64,000 nucleotides of DNA from Lonsdalea populi (GCF_015999465.1 NZ_CP065534.1:186001-250000), one strand, 5' to 3'; shown: positions 49,517 to 59,335, counted from the stretch's first letter. Notes: generated from the letters alone by a model not told the origin. Numbers and translations: made by a program.

Positions 49517-51340
49517 GTGTCTACGGCAGAAGTATTGAATAAAGAAGCGCTGGCGACGCAGGTGTTGCGCGAAACCTTCGGGTATCAGCAGTTCCGGCCC
49601 GGTCAACAAGCGATCATCAACGCTGCCCTAAATGGGCAGGACTGCCTGGCGATCATGCCCACGGGTGGCGGCAAATCCCTGTGTTATCAAATACCCGCTC
49701 TCGTCATGGAGGGGCTGACGCTGGTGGTGTCTCCGCTGATTTCCCTGATGAAAGACCAGGTGGATCAGCTTCAGGCCTACGGCGTTTCCGCCGCCTGTCT
49801 CAACTCCACGCAAACGCGCGAGCAGCAGCATCAGGTCATGACCGGCTGCCGCAACGGCGACGTCAAACTCCTCTATATCGCCCCTGAGCGCCTGACTTCT
49901 GACAGTTTTCTCGAGCACCTGTCTTACTGGCCGCTGGCGATGATTGCCGTCGACGAAGCGCACTGTATTTCCCAATGGGGGCATGATTTCCGGCCAGAGT
50001 ACCGGGCGCTGGGACAGGTGAAACAGCGTTTCCCCGGCCTGCCGGTGGTGGCGCTGACCGCCACGGCGGATGACACCACGCGTCAGGACATCGTGCGCCT
50101 GCTGGATTTGCACGATCCCCTGATTCACATCAGCAGCTTCGACCGCCCCAACATTCGCTATACGCTGGTGGAAAAATTCAAGCCGCTCGATCAGCTGTGG
50201 ATGTTCGTGCAAGGCCAACGCGGTAAATGCGGCATCGTTTACTGCAATAGCCGTGCGAAGGTTGAAGACCTGTGCGCTCGCCTGCAAAATCGCGGCCTGA
50301 GCGTGGGGGCCTATCATGCGGGCCTGGAGAACGAACGCCGGGCGCAGGTGCAGGAAGCGTTTCTGCGCGACGATCTGCAGGTCGTGGTGGCTACGGTGGC
50401 ATTCGGGATGGGGATCAACAAACCCAATGTTCGCTTCGTGGTGCATTTCGACATTCCGCGCAACATCGAATCTTATTATCAGGAGACCGGCCGCGCGGGG
50501 CGTGATGGCCTGCCTGCGGAAGCGGCGCTGTTTTACGATCCCGCCGATATGGCCTGGTTGCGCCGTTGTCTGGAAGAAAAACCGGCGGGTCCGCAGCTGG
50601 ATATCGAGCGTCACAAGCTCAACGCCATGGGCGCGTTTGCGGAAGCGCAGACCTGTCGACGACTGGTGCTGCTCAACTACTTTGGTGAAGGGCGCCAGCA
50701 GTCGTGCGGCAACTGCGACGTCTGTCTGGACCCGCCTAAAAGCTATGACGGACTGGTCGATGCACAGAAAGCGCTTTCCTGCGTCTATCGCGTGGGGCAG
50801 CGATTCGGTATTGGTTATATCGCGGAAGTGCTGCGCGGCGCCAATAACCAGCGTATTCGCGAGTTTGGTCACGACAAGCTGCCGGTCTACGGCCTCGGCA
50901 AAGATAAAACGCAGGAACAGTGGGTGAGCGTGCTGCGCCAGCTCATTCATCTGGGGCTGCTGATGCAGAACGTGGTGCAGCACTCCGCGCTGCAACTGAC
51001 CGAAGCGGCCAGACCGGTTCTGCGCGGTGACATGCCGCTGCAACTCGCCGTACCACGGTTGATCAACCTGAAACCGCGCGTCGGCCAGAAATCTTACGGC
51101 GGCAACTACGACCGCAAACTGTTCGCCAAACTGCGCAAGCTGCGTAAATCCATCGCTGATGAAAACAACATTCCGCCTTACGTGGTCTTCAGCGATGCGA
51201 CGCTGCTGGAGATGGCGGAAATCCTGCCGGTCACGGCCAGCGAACTGCTGAACGTCAACGGTGTAGGTCAACGCAAACTCGAGCGTTTCGGCGTGCCGTT
51301 CATGACGCTCATCCGCGAGCATCTGGAAAACGACGAGTAG
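49517..51340 (+). CDS. recQ: ATP-dependent DNA helicase RecQ
   Basis: 3'-5' SF2 helicase of the RecF recombination pathway. The protein is 607 aa from GTG 49517 ([26 protein letters not shown]), matching E. coli RecQ; an in-frame ATG at 49454 would add 21 aa inside the terminator. Motif I is [12 protein letters not shown] (~46); motif II is [17 protein letters not shown] (~146). The Zn site is the Cys cluster near 375-398 (CRRLVL, CGNCDVC); the C-terminal HRDC domain lies at ~525-600. Confidence 0.96.
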   Translation: MSTAEVLNKEALATQVLRETFGYQQFRPGQQAIINAALNGQDCLAIMPTGGGKSLCYQIPALVMEGLTLVVSPLISLMKDQVDQLQAYGVSAACLNSTQTREQQHQVMTGCRNGDVKLLYIAPERLTSDSFLEHLSYWPLAMIAVDEAHCISQWGHDFRPEYRALGQVKQRFPGLPVVALTATADDTTRQDIVRLLDLHDPLIHISSFDRPNIRYTLVEKFKPLDQLWMFVQGQRGKCGIVYCNSRAKVEDLCARLQNRGLSVGAYHAGLENERRAQVQEAFLRDDLQVVVATVAFGMGINKPNVRFVVHFDIPRNIESYYQETGRAGRDGLPAEAALFYDPADMAWLRRCLEEKPAGPQLDIERHKLNAMGAFAEAQTCRRLVLLNYFGEGRQQSCGNCDVCLDPPKSYDGLVDAQKALSCVYRVGQRFGIGYIAEVLRGANNQRIREFGHDKLPVYGLGKDKTQEQWVSVLRQLIHLGLLMQNVVQHSALQLTEAARPVLRGDMPLQLAVPRLINLKPRVGQKSYGGNYDRKLFAKLRKLRKSIADENNIPPYVVFSDATLLEMAEILPVTASELLNVNGVGQRKLERFGVPFMTLIREHLENDE

Positions 51341-51397
51341 GTGGCGCGAGCCCTCGCCGCATAATGGCGACGAGACAATGACAAGGGGCGTTTCATC

Positions 51398-52021
51398 ATG
51401 ATCATGCTGTTTCTGACCGTCGCGCTGGTGCATTTCATCGCCCTGATGAGTCCTGGGCCGGACTTTTTTTTCGTTTCGCAGATTGCGGCCAGCCGCTCGC
51501 GCCGTGAAGCGATGATGGGCGTATTGGGCATCACGCTGGGCGTGGTGGTCTGGGCGTCGATAGCTTTGATGGGCCTGCATCTGCTGCTGATGGAGATGGC
51601 GTGGCTGCACCGCATCGTCACCGTCGGCGGTGGGCTTTACCTGTGCTGGATGGGATGGCAGATGTTGCGCTCCGCGCGTCAGAAAGCGCAGCAGCCCGAG
51701 GGTGCTGAGGTCAGCGTCGACTTGCCCAAGCGCGGTAAGTTCTTCATTCGTGGTTTAGTCACTAATCTGTCCAACCCCAAAGCGTTGATTTACTTCGGCA
51801 GCGTCTTCTCGTTGTTCGTCGGTGATAGCGTGGGCCCAAGCGAACGCTGGGGACTGTTTGCGCTGATTTCGCTGGAAACGCTGGCGTGGTTCACCTTGGT
51901 GGCGATGGCGTTTGCGCTGCCGGTGATGCGTCGAGGCTACCAGCGTTTGGCGAAATGGGTGGACGGCGTGGCGGGCGTGCTCTTCGCGGGATTCGGCATT
52001 CATCTTATCGTATCGCGCTAA
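51398..52021 (+). CDS. rhtC: Threonine exporter RhtC
   Basis: LysE/RhtB-family inner-membrane exporter of threonine and homoserine-like compounds. The protein is 207 aa (E. coli 206) with six hydrophobic helices and the N-terminal LMSPGPDFFFVS family signature (~15-27). The next gene, rhtB, is a paralogue in opposite orientation. Confidence 0.94.
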   Translation: MIMLFLTVALVHFIALMSPGPDFFFVSQIAASRSRREAMMGVLGITLGVVVWASIALMGLHLLLMEMAWLHRIVTVGGGLYLCWMGWQMLRSARQKAQQPEGAEVSVDLPKRGKFFIRGLVTNLSNPKALIYFGSVFSLFVGDSVGPSERWGLFALISLETLAWFTLVAMAFALPVMRRGYQRLAKWVDGVAGVLFAGFGIHLIVSR

Positions 52022-52024
52022 TGC

Positions 52025-52055
52025 GAGGTCATGGCGAACGCCTCGCCATGACCTC
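52025..52055. terminator. Hairpin between convergent rhtC and rhtB
   Basis: A 13-bp perfect inverted repeat (GAGGTCATGGCGA and its complement, loop ACGCC) in the 49-bp gap between the two stop codons. No T tract follows on either strand, so termination would be weak or protein-assisted. Confidence 0.5.
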
Positions 52056-52070
52056 TGGCTCGACGCCGGA

Positions 52071-52691
52071 TTACGCCCGACGAGCGGAGGCCAGCAGTGC
52101 TCCCACCATAATAAACATTGAACCGAAGACCCTGTTCAGTCGTTTGACCTGCCGAGGTCCCTTCAGCCATTTGGCGATGCGGGTCGCCAGCGTGGCGTAA
52201 CCAATCATCACGACGATATCCACGGCGATGGTGGTGACGCCCAGTACAACATATTGCATGGACTGAGGCTGGTGCGGGATCACGAATTGCGGAAACAGCG
52301 CGGCCAGAAAAACGATGCTTTTCGGGTTGGTCAAATTGACCAGCACGGCCCGTTTGAACAGTCTGCTCCGCGGCATGGTGTTTGCCAGCGTATTCAAATC
52401 CAGACCGCCCGCGCTGCGCCACTGCTGAATGCCAAGCCAAATCAGATAGCCCGCTCCGACCCATTTAAGCACTTCAAACGCCAATGCGGACTGAGACAAC
52501 AGCGCGCCCAGACCGATGCCCACCAGGACAATATGGCAGAACAGCCCGACCTGTAGGCCGGCAATCGAGGCAAAGGCTCCGCGATAACCGTGACTGATGC
52601 CGGTACTCATGGTGTTGATAGCGCCGGAACCCGGCGAAAGGCTCAGAATCAATGTGGTTACAAGATAGGTAAACCACCACTCAATGGTCAT
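52071..52691 (-). CDS. rhtB: Homoserine/homoserine lactone exporter RhtB
   Basis: LysE/RhtB-family six-helix exporter; the E. coli protein exports homoserine and its lactone. The protein is 206 aa, the same as E. coli. The family signature [13 protein letters not shown] is near 17-29, and [13 protein letters not shown] near 110. It is divergent from pldB and convergent with rhtC. Confidence 0.94.
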   Translation of the reverse strand: MTIEWWFTYLVTTLILSLSPGSGAINTMSTGISHGYRGAFASIAGLQVGLFCHIVLVGIGLGALLSQSALAFEVLKWVGAGYLIWLGIQQWRSAGGLDLNTLANTMPRSRLFKRAVLVNLTNPKSIVFLAALFPQFVIPHQPQSMQYVVLGVTTIAVDIVVMIGYATLATRIAKWLKGPRQVKRLNRVFGSMFIMVGALLASARRA

Positions 52692-52804
52692 GCGTCAGTG
52701 CTCCCTGAATGTCACTTATTATGCCACAATACGCCAACGCCGATCTTTGTGCCAGAGCTCACAAAACCAGGTTTAGCCGCCATGAATAACCGCGAGAATC
52801 TGTG

Positions 52805-53797
52805 ATGACTCAGTACCCTGAGTGTCTATTCAACCGAGAGGCGCAGTACGCTGCGTTTTCCACCGGACCTTTGCTGGACTTCTGGCGGCGGCGGGATGAG
52901 GGCGAGTTTATCGGCGTCGACTGCGTTCCCATTCGCTTTGCCCGCTTTACCTCTCCGCGTCATCATCAGGTTGTGATGCTGCTCACTGGCCGCACCGACA
53001 GCTACGTCAAATATTCTGAGGTCGCCTACGACCTGTTCCACAATGGTTATGATGTGCTGATGATGGATCATCGCGGGCAAGGGCGTTCGGGACGTTTGCT
53101 GAAAGATACGCATCGCGGTCATGTCGAAAATTTCAGTGACTATGTGGATGACGTAGCGCAGTTCTGGCAGCTGCAACTGGCGAAAAGCGGGTATCGACGG
53201 CGCTTTGCGTTGGCGCACTCAATGGGCGGCGTGATTCTGGCCGATTTTCTGGCCCGTAGGCCTGAGGCGTTCGATGCCGCCGCGCTGTGCGCCCCTATGT
53301 GCGATATCCATCTGCCGATGCCGGAATGGCTGGCCTGGCGCATTCTGGATCGCACCGAACGCCACCCGAAACTGCGTGACTACTTCGCCATTGGCGCCAA
53401 CCAGTGGCGGCCATTGCCTTATGTCCTCAACGTGTTGACCCACAGCCGTGCCCGGCATCTGCGCAGTGTGCGGACCTATGCCGACGACCCGTCTTTGCGG
53501 ATCGGCGGCCCCACCTATCACTGGGTGCGGGAAGCGCTGCTGGCGGGAAAGGATTTAATGTCGAGAGCGGCGAAGATAACGACGCCGCTGCTCGTGCTGC
53601 AGGCGGAGGACGACCGGGTGGTGGATAACGGCGGACAGGATGCATTCTGCAGGGCGATGGCCGTGGCCGGTCATCCGGTGGCCGGAGGAAAACCGCAAAG
53701 GATACGCGGCGCCCGACATGACATGCTGTTTGAAGAAGACACGGTGCGTGCCGACGTGTTTCGTCGGATTCTGCACCATTTTGCGCAATATCATTAA
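52805..53797 (+). CDS. pldB: Lysophospholipase L2
   Basis: Alpha/beta hydrolase that cleaves 2-acyl lysophospholipids. The protein is 330 aa from ATG 52805 (GTG at 52802 adds one residue); E. coli PldB is 340 aa. The nucleophile elbow is AHSMGG (~140); MMDHRGQGRSGRLL (~91) is a second family signature. The gap to yigL is 48 bp. In E. coli the SgrS small RNA protects a pldB-yigL processing product; the pairing site was not examined here. Confidence 0.93.
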   Translation: MTQYPECLFNREAQYAAFSTGPLLDFWRRRDEGEFIGVDCVPIRFARFTSPRHHQVVMLLTGRTDSYVKYSEVAYDLFHNGYDVLMMDHRGQGRSGRLLKDTHRGHVENFSDYVDDVAQFWQLQLAKSGYRRRFALAHSMGGVILADFLARRPEAFDAAALCAPMCDIHLPMPEWLAWRILDRTERHPKLRDYFAIGANQWRPLPYVLNVLTHSRARHLRSVRTYADDPSLRIGGPTYHWVREALLAGKDLMSRAAKITTPLLVLQAEDDRVVDNGGQDAFCRAMAVAGHPVAGGKPQRIRGARHDMLFEEDTVRADVFRRILHHFAQYH

Positions 53798-53845
53798 ATT
53801 CTGCGGCCCGGCCGCGTTTAACCTGCGGAGGTTAGATTCCAACGT

Positions 53846-54658
53846 ATGTACCCCATTGTCGCTTCCGATTTGGATGGCACGCTGCTGTCCCCCGCTCATA
53901 CGCTTACCCCTTATGCCAGAGAAACGTTGCAGTTGCTGACGGAGCAGGGCATTCATTTTGTCTTCGCCACCGGACGGCACCATAAAGACGTTGCACAGAT
54001 CCGCGACAAACTGGGGATCAGCGCATACATGATCACCTCAAACGGGGCCCGCGTGCACAACACCGACGGAGAACTGCTGGTCAGCCATAATCTGGACAGC
54101 GATATCGCGCGCGACCTGTTCGGCATTATGTACGACCGTGAGGACATCCTCACTCATATCTATCGGGGCGATGACTGGTTCATGAGCCGCTCCCGACCGG
54201 AAGAAGAGCAGTTCTTCCAGGAATCCGTTTTCAAGTATCAGCTGTTCGACCCGATGTCGCTGAACACCGACGACGTCGGGAAAATCTTTTTCACCTGCGA
54301 TGAACACGAACGCCTGCTGCCATTGGAAGAGGCGCTCAACGCTCGCTGGGGTGACCGCGTCAACGTGAGCTTTTCCTCGGTGAACTGCCTGGAAGTCATG
54401 GCGGGCGGCGTATCGAAAGGACATGCGCTGGAGCAGGTGGCGAAACTCATGGGGCGCGGCGTGAAGGATTGTATCGCCTTCGGCGACGGCATGAACGACT
54501 TGGAAATGCTCTCGATGGCGGGAAAAGGCTGCATCATGGCGGCTGCTCACCAGCGCTTGAAGGACCGTTTGCCTGAGCTGGAAGTGATCGGCACCAACGC
54601 GGATGATGCGGTGCCGAACTACCTGCGTGGACTGTATGCCCCGCTGATTAATCGCTGA
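53846..54658 (+). CDS. yigL: Cof-type HAD sugar/pyridoxal phosphatase YigL
   Basis: HAD-superfamily (Cof/IIB) phosphatase; E. coli YigL acts on sugar phosphates and pyridoxal phosphate and relieves sugar-phosphate stress. The protein is 270 aa (E. coli 266). Motif I is VASDLDGTLLSP (~5-16); motif IV is CIAFGDGMNDLEML (~210). It is the last gene in E. coli ilvC-yigL order; beyond it gene order differs. Confidence 0.94.
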   Translation: MYPIVASDLDGTLLSPAHTLTPYARETLQLLTEQGIHFVFATGRHHKDVAQIRDKLGISAYMITSNGARVHNTDGELLVSHNLDSDIARDLFGIMYDREDILTHIYRGDDWFMSRSRPEEEQFFQESVFKYQLFDPMSLNTDDVGKIFFTCDEHERLLPLEEALNARWGDRVNVSFSSVNCLEVMAGGVSKGHALEQVAKLMGRGVKDCIAFGDGMNDLEMLSMAGKGCIMAAAHQRLKDRLPELEVIGTNADDAVPNYLRGLYAPLINR

Positions 54659-54728
54659 CGGATCTGCGGTACGTCTGGACGAGTCAGAGTGTGGACTATG
54701 TCAGCAGGGTGACAAGACCAAAAAATGC

Positions 54729-54758
54729 TTTACAGGTGCGAATGATAATGATTATTAT
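54729..54758 (+). promoter_or_regulatory. ryhB promoter with Fur box
   Basis: TTTACA (54729-54734) and TATTAT (54753-54758) with an 18-bp spacer. The 19-bp element at 54738-54756 (GCGAATGATAATGATTATT) matches 15 of 19 bases of the Fur consensus GATAATGATAATCATTATC and covers the spacer and -10. Fur-Fe2+ binding would block the promoter. Confidence 0.85.
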
Positions 54759-54764
54759 TGCCAC

Positions 54765-54887
54765 GCGTTCCGGGAAAACCCCCTTGTCTCGATCTTAACG
54801 ATTCAGCGAGGTTTTGCTGTGAAAGCACGACATTGCTCACATTGCTTCCAGTATTTATTTAGCCAGCTCGGGTGCTGGCTTTTTTTT
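54765..54887 (+). ncRNA. ryhB: Iron-regulated small RNA RyhB
   Basis: Hfq-dependent small RNA that represses iron-using proteins during iron starvation. The conserved core AAGCACGACATTGCTCAC and the following ATTGCTTCCAGTATT are the same as in E. coli RyhB. An intrinsic terminator follows (AGCCAGC / GCTGGCT then eight T). The 5' end is inferred from the promoter; the predicted RNA is about 120 nt against 90 in E. coli, with an unrelated 5' half. A neighbouring yhhW is also found near ryhB in E. coli. Confidence 0.93.
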
Positions 54888-55014
54888 GTCCGCATTATTT
54901 TAGGAATCCGGTTTCCGTAAATCCCGCTATTTTTTTGAACTGCACGGTGAGTTTTTTACGCTATCTTCCCGCCTAGCCGTCGCTAAACTGTTCAAAACGA
55001 CGGAGGAAGCAACG

Positions 55015-55710
55015 ATGATCTATTTACGTCAGGCGCAGCAGCGCGGACATGCCAATCACAGCTGGCTCGACAGCTGGCATACGTTTTCATTTGCCGATTA
55101 CTACGACCCTGACTTCATGGGATTTTCCGCCCTGCGGGTGATCAACGAAGATCGCATTGAGGGGGGGCAGGGCTTCGGTATGCATCCGCACCGGGACATG
55201 GAAATTCTGATCTATGTGTTGTCCGGGACTGTTGAACATCAGGACAGCATGGGTAATCACGAACGGATCCCGGCCGGAGAGTTCCAGATTATGAGCGCGG
55301 GTACCGGTATTCGCCATTCGGAATACAATGCCAGTCCGGATGCGTTGCTGCATCTGTATCAGATCTGGATCGTCCCGGATCGTAAAGGGTTGACGCCGCG
55401 CTACGAGCAGCGCCGCTTTGACGATAAGCAGGGTAAACAGAGGGTGTTGTCGCCGGAGGGTCGCGACGGTTCTCTCAAAGTCTTTCAGGACATGTCGCTG
55501 TGGCGCTGGGCGTTGAACGCGCAGGAACAGGCGGTGCATGACATCGAGACCGGCCGCCGCGTCTGGATCCAGGTCGTGCGCGGCACGGTCACGGTGAACG
55601 GACAGCCGGCGTGCACCAGCGATGCGTTAGCGCTGTGGGACGAAAGCTCCCTCTCGATCGCCGCAGATGAAGACAGTGAAATCCTGCTGTTTGATTTACC
55701 GCCGGTGTAA
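55015..55710 (+). CDS. yhhW: Pirin family protein YhhW (quercetin 2,3-dioxygenase-like)
   Basis: Bicupin of the pirin family; E. coli YhhW has quercetin 2,3-dioxygenase activity in vitro and an uncertain natural role. The protein is 231 aa, the same as E. coli. The metal ligands lie in FGMHPHRDMEILIYVLSG (~57-74) and in GTVEHQDSMG with SAGTGIRHSE (~101). The start has GGAGG 9 bp upstream. Confidence 0.93.
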   Translation: MIYLRQAQQRGHANHSWLDSWHTFSFADYYDPDFMGFSALRVINEDRIEGGQGFGMHPHRDMEILIYVLSGTVEHQDSMGNHERIPAGEFQIMSAGTGIRHSEYNASPDALLHLYQIWIVPDRKGLTPRYEQRRFDDKQGKQRVLSPEGRDGSLKVFQDMSLWRWALNAQEQAVHDIETGRRVWIQVVRGTVTVNGQPACTSDALALWDESSLSIAADEDSEILLFDLPPV

Positions 55711-55961
55711 GGGCAGGCGTTGGGTGCAGTGAAGCGCTTGCGGCGTGACGCACCGGACGCCGTTTAGAGAATCCAGCTAAGCCGGGGCGTCTGCACCTCC
55801 TAACGTGACGAAGCCTTTTCAGCACGCAATGACGCCCCGAGCGATGTTGCGAAACCGATCTCAGCCGTGATGAAAATCGTCGTAATCCGGTATCGGATCG
55901 ATACTCGCCACCCGGTTTTTTGTTAAACTCCGACTACTTTTCCCGAGTTGGGTAGCCACGG

Positions 55962-56960
55962 ATGATCAAGAAGAAAAGACCGGCTCTTCAGGATGTCGCA
56001 GATCGCGTCGGCGTCACGAAAATGACGGTCAGCCGCTATCTACGCAATCCCTCCCAGGTGTCCGCTGCGCTACAAAAGAAAATCGCCGCCGTACTGGATG
56101 AGCTGGGATACATTCCCAACCGCACTCCCCATATTCTGGCCAACGCCACCAGCCGCGCTATCGGCGTTCTGCTGCCATCGCTGACGAATCAGGTTTTTGC
56201 AGAAGTGCTACGCGGCATCGAGCGGGTAACGGAAGCGCGGGGTTATCAAACCATGCTGGCGCACTATGGCTATCATCCTGAAAAGGAAGAGCAGCGCTTG
56301 ATGTCGCTGCTGTCTTACAACATCGACGGTTTGATACTGGCGGAACGCACCCACACGGCCCGCACCCGGCAGATGATCAACGTCTCCGGTATCCCGGTCG
56401 TGGAACTGATGGATTCCGTTTCACCCTGTCTGGATATGGCGGTAGGCTTTGATAACGTCGAAGCCTCACGACAAATGACGCGGCACATCATCGGGCGAGG
56501 ACGTCGACGCGTAGTGTATCTGGGCGCGCGGCTGGACGAACGCACCCTGATGAAACGGCAGGGCTATGAGCTGGCGATGCAGGAGGCCGGTTTGCCCCCC
56601 CACAGCGTGATGAGCGAAAGCGCCTCGTCTTATACGCTGGGCGGCGAGCTGCTGCGGCGAGCGCAGATGGAATGCCCCGACATCGACAGCGTGTTCTGCA
56701 CCAACGACGACCTGGCGATCGGCGCGATTTTCGAGTGCCAGCGTCAGGGATTGAGTATTCCCCGTCAGATGGCGGTTGCCGGCTTCCACGGTCACAACAT
56801 CGGCCAAGCGATGGTTCCCCGCTTGACGAGCGTCCTTACCCCGCGTGAGCGCATCGGCGAAGTGGGGGCCGAAATGCTGTTGGCGCGTCTGGACGGCAAG
56901 CCGGGTACGTCGGTCCTGCATGACGAAGGATTCGAACTGCTGCCCGGAGACAGTTTGTAA
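55962..56960 (+). CDS. gntR: Gluconate operon repressor GntR
   Basis: LacI-family repressor relieved by gluconate. The protein is 332 aa (E. coli 331). The helix-turn-helix is LQDVADRVGVTKMTVSRYLRNP (~8-29, shown in part); the periplasmic-binding-like core follows. In E. coli, gntK and gntU follow gntR; here the next gene is gntT, with its operators between. Confidence 0.95.
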   Translation: MIKKKRPALQDVADRVGVTKMTVSRYLRNPSQVSAALQKKIAAVLDELGYIPNRTPHILANATSRAIGVLLPSLTNQVFAEVLRGIERVTEARGYQTMLAHYGYHPEKEEQRLMSLLSYNIDGLILAERTHTARTRQMINVSGIPVVELMDSVSPCLDMAVGFDNVEASRQMTRHIIGRGRRRVVYLGARLDERTLMKRQGYELAMQEAGLPPHSVMSESASSYTLGGELLRRAQMECPDIDSVFCTNDDLAIGAIFECQRQGLSIPRQMAVAGFHGHNIGQAMVPRLTSVLTPRERIGEVGAEMLLARLDGKPGTSVLHDEGFELLPGDSL

Positions 56961-57382
56961 ATCAATCCATTTGCGGCGGCGCTTGTCTCCGGGGTGCCGG
57001 TGCGCTATTGCTTCTTTCGCTGTGACAAATGAACATTCTCCCACTGGCGGGTTCCACCGCGGCTATGTTTAGCCGCTGAACGTCCTGGCGACAAAAGAAT
57101 TCGTCACTACCGAAAGCGACCTTCTCACCCGGCAATATTTGATCTTTATCCCAAACTGTAAATTAAGTGCTGCCAGTTAGTTCCCGTTCTTAACATGTTA
57201 CCGGTATCATGATACCGGTAACATTACGGGCGCCGCCCGTTTTCCTGATGGTGCTTAACCCATCGCTTCAGATGTTTTATCGCTGCTGCCGTACCAGGCC
57301 ATTGACGGGCCGCAGCAGAATTACCTTCGCCTTCGTTCCCCGGTGATTTCCGGGAGCGATGAGGCTCTGCCGGAGAAAGGTT
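56961..57382 (+). promoter_or_regulatory. gntR-gntT intergenic region
   Basis: About 420 bp with no gene. It holds the double GntR operator at 57195-57224 and the gntT promoter. gntK, present here in E. coli, is missing. Confidence 0.6.
57195..57224 (+). promoter_or_regulatory. Double GntR operator upstream of gntT
   Basis: A perfect 30-bp palindrome made of two overlapping 16-bp GntR boxes: ATGTTACCGGTATCAT (57195-57210) and ATGATACCGGTAACAT (57209-57224). Each differs by one base from the consensus ATGTTACCGGTAACAT. It lies 160 bp before the gntT start. Confidence 0.85.
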
Positions 57383-58699
57383 ATGCCATTAGTCATCGTT
57401 GCTGTCGGTGTCGCCCTACTGCTGTTGTTAATGATTCGATTGAAGCTGAATGGATTTATCGCATTGGTGCTGGTGGCGCTGACCGTCGGGATCTTGCAGG
57501 GAATGCCGGTTGATAAAGTCATCGCGTCTATCAAAAACGGGGTCGGCGGGACGTTAGGCAGTCTGGCGCTTGTGATGGGTTTCGGCGCGATGCTGGGGAA
57601 AATGCTGGCGGACTGCGGGGGGGCGCAACGAATCGCCACCACGCTGATTGACTGGTTCGGCCCCAAAAATATTCAGTGGGCCATCATGCTGACCGGTTTC
57701 ACCGTTGGCTTCGCCTTGTTCTATGAAGTCGGTTTTGTCCTGCTGCTGCCGCTGATATTCACCATCGTCGCCTCCGCGCGTATTCCTTTGCTTTATGCCG
57801 GCGTGCCGATGGCCGCGGCGTTATCCGTCACCCATGGTTTTTTACCGCCGCACCCCGCCCCGACGGCGATCGCGGCGCTTTTCCAGGCGGATATGGGTAA
57901 AACGTTGTTGTACGGCACCTTGCTGGGGCTCCCCACCGCCATACTGGCCGGTCCGGTCTTCGCCCGTTTCTTGAAAAAAATCGATAAACCGGTGCCTGAA
58001 GGTCTGTACAACCCCAAACAATTTTCTGAAGACGAAATGCCGAGTTTCGGCGTCAGCGTCGGCACGGCGTTAGTGCCGGTGATTCTGATGGCGGTGAGGG
58101 CTATCGCTGAAATGGTATTGCCGCACGGACATGTGCTGCTGCCTTACGCGGAGTTCTTCGGCGACCCGGTAATGGCGACGATGATTTCGGTGCTTATCGC
58201 GATTTTTACCTTTGGCCTCAACCGCGGACGCACGATGGATGAAGTGATGGCGACCGTCTCAGACTCCATCAAAATCATCGCTATGATGCTGTTAATCCTG
58301 GGCGGCGGCGGTGCCTTTAAGCAGGTGCTGGTCGACAGTGGGGTGGATAAATATATCGCCCACATGATGGAGGGCAGCAGCCTGTCTCCGCTGTTCCTGG
58401 CCTGGTTGATTGCTGCGGCGCTGCGCATTGCGCTCGGATCGGCGACCGTGGCCGCCATAACGGCTGGCGGTATCGTCGCGCCGCTGATCGCCACAACCGG
58501 CGTCAGTCCAGAATTGATGGTGATTGCCGTGGGTTCCGGAAGCGTGATTTTCTCTCACGTCAACGATCCCGGCTTTTGGCTGTTCAAAGAGTATTTCAAT
58601 CTGACGATCGGCGAGACGCTGAAATCCTGGTCGGTACTGGAAACCATCATCGCGGTCTGCGGTTTGATCGGCTGTCTGCTGATGAGCCTGGTGATCTGA
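57383..58699 (+). CDS. gntT: High-affinity gluconate:H+ symporter GntT
   Basis: GntP-family inner-membrane gluconate importer. The protein is 438 aa from ATG 57383 (MPLVIVAVGVALLLLLMIRL), the same as E. coli, with AGAAAGG upstream; a longer frame to 57359 is not needed. About 12-14 hydrophobic segments are present. Conserved loops are VTHGFLPPHPAPTAIA (~149) and ALGSATVAAITAGGI (~356). It is controlled by the GntR boxes upstream. Confidence 0.95.
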   Translation: MPLVIVAVGVALLLLLMIRLKLNGFIALVLVALTVGILQGMPVDKVIASIKNGVGGTLGSLALVMGFGAMLGKMLADCGGAQRIATTLIDWFGPKNIQWAIMLTGFTVGFALFYEVGFVLLLPLIFTIVASARIPLLYAGVPMAAALSVTHGFLPPHPAPTAIAALFQADMGKTLLYGTLLGLPTAILAGPVFARFLKKIDKPVPEGLYNPKQFSEDEMPSFGVSVGTALVPVILMAVRAIAEMVLPHGHVLLPYAEFFGDPVMATMISVLIAIFTFGLNRGRTMDEVMATVSDSIKIIAMMLLILGGGGAFKQVLVDSGVDKYIAHMMEGSSLSPLFLAWLIAAALRIALGSATVAAITAGGIVAPLIATTGVSPELMVIAVGSGSVIFSHVNDPGFWLFKEYFNLTIGETLKSWSVLETIIAVCGLIGCLLMSLVI

Positions 58700-58741
58700 C
58701 GCTGGGCCTCTGCCGGGCAGGCCCCCGGCAGAAAAATCGGA

Positions 58742-59335
58742 TTACAGCTGCAGGTAAGTGCGGATGCCGTCGAGGAACATCTGCGTAGAGAGCATCACCA
58801 GCACCAGCCCCATCAGTTTTTCCAACGCGCTGACCCCTCTATCCCCCAGCAGACGCAGGAACAGGTTGGACATCAGCAGGACCACGAAAGAGATGCTCCA
58901 GGCAATAAGCAGGGCCAGCGTCAGATGAGCCAGCTTCTGCGGATATTGATGGGAAAGCAGCATCAGCGCCGCTAATATCGACGGACCGGCGACCAGAGGG
59001 ATCGCCAGCGGCACCAGAAAGGGTTCACCGCTTTCCGGCAGACCGTTGGCTTCATTTTTCGGCGAAGGGAATATCATGCGGATAGCGATCAGGAACAGGA
59101 TGATCCCGCCGGAAATCGACACGGTCTCAGTACGCAGATTCAGCACCGCCAGTATTTTCTCTCCCGCGAACAGAAAAATCAGCATCACGCCCAGCGCAAT
59201 CACCATTTCCCGGATCAATACGACGCGACGACGTTTGGCGGGCAGGGGTTTCAGTACCGACATAAAAATCGGCATGTTACCCAGAGGATCCATGATGAGC
59301 AGTAGTAAAACGGTGGCTGAGATCATTTCGGTCAT
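58742..59335 (-). CDS. yhgN: MarC-family inner membrane protein YhgN
   Basis: MarC/UPF0056 family membrane protein of unknown function. The protein is 197 aa from ATG 59335 (MTEMISATVLLLLIMDPLGN) with AGGAG 10 bp upstream; E. coli YhgN is 197 aa. Six hydrophobic helices; the MDPLGNMPIF motif (~16) is typical. An upstream in-frame ATG (59359) lacks an SD. It is convergent with gntT and divergent from asd. Confidence 0.92.
   Translation of the reverse strand: MTEMISATVLLLLIMDPLGNMPIFMSVLKPLPAKRRRVVLIREMVIALGVMLIFLFAGEKILAVLNLRTETVSISGGIILFLIAIRMIFPSPKNEANGLPESGEPFLVPLAIPLVAGPSILAALMLLSHQYPQKLAHLTLALLIAWSISFVVLLMSNLFLRLLGDRGVSALEKLMGLVLVMLSTQMFLDGIRTYLQL

Noticed and set aside
49628..51610. 660-codon open frame antisense to recQ and rhtC
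   Set aside because: recQ is strongly conserved in the sense frame. The antisense product is His/Gln/Arg-rich low-complexity, typical of GC-rich shadow frames, and has no RBS or known domain.
58709..58732. TCTGCCGGG/CCCGGCAGA hairpin between gntT and yhgN as a terminator
   Set aside because: A good stem but no T tract downstream on either strand; it may only be a stabilising structure.
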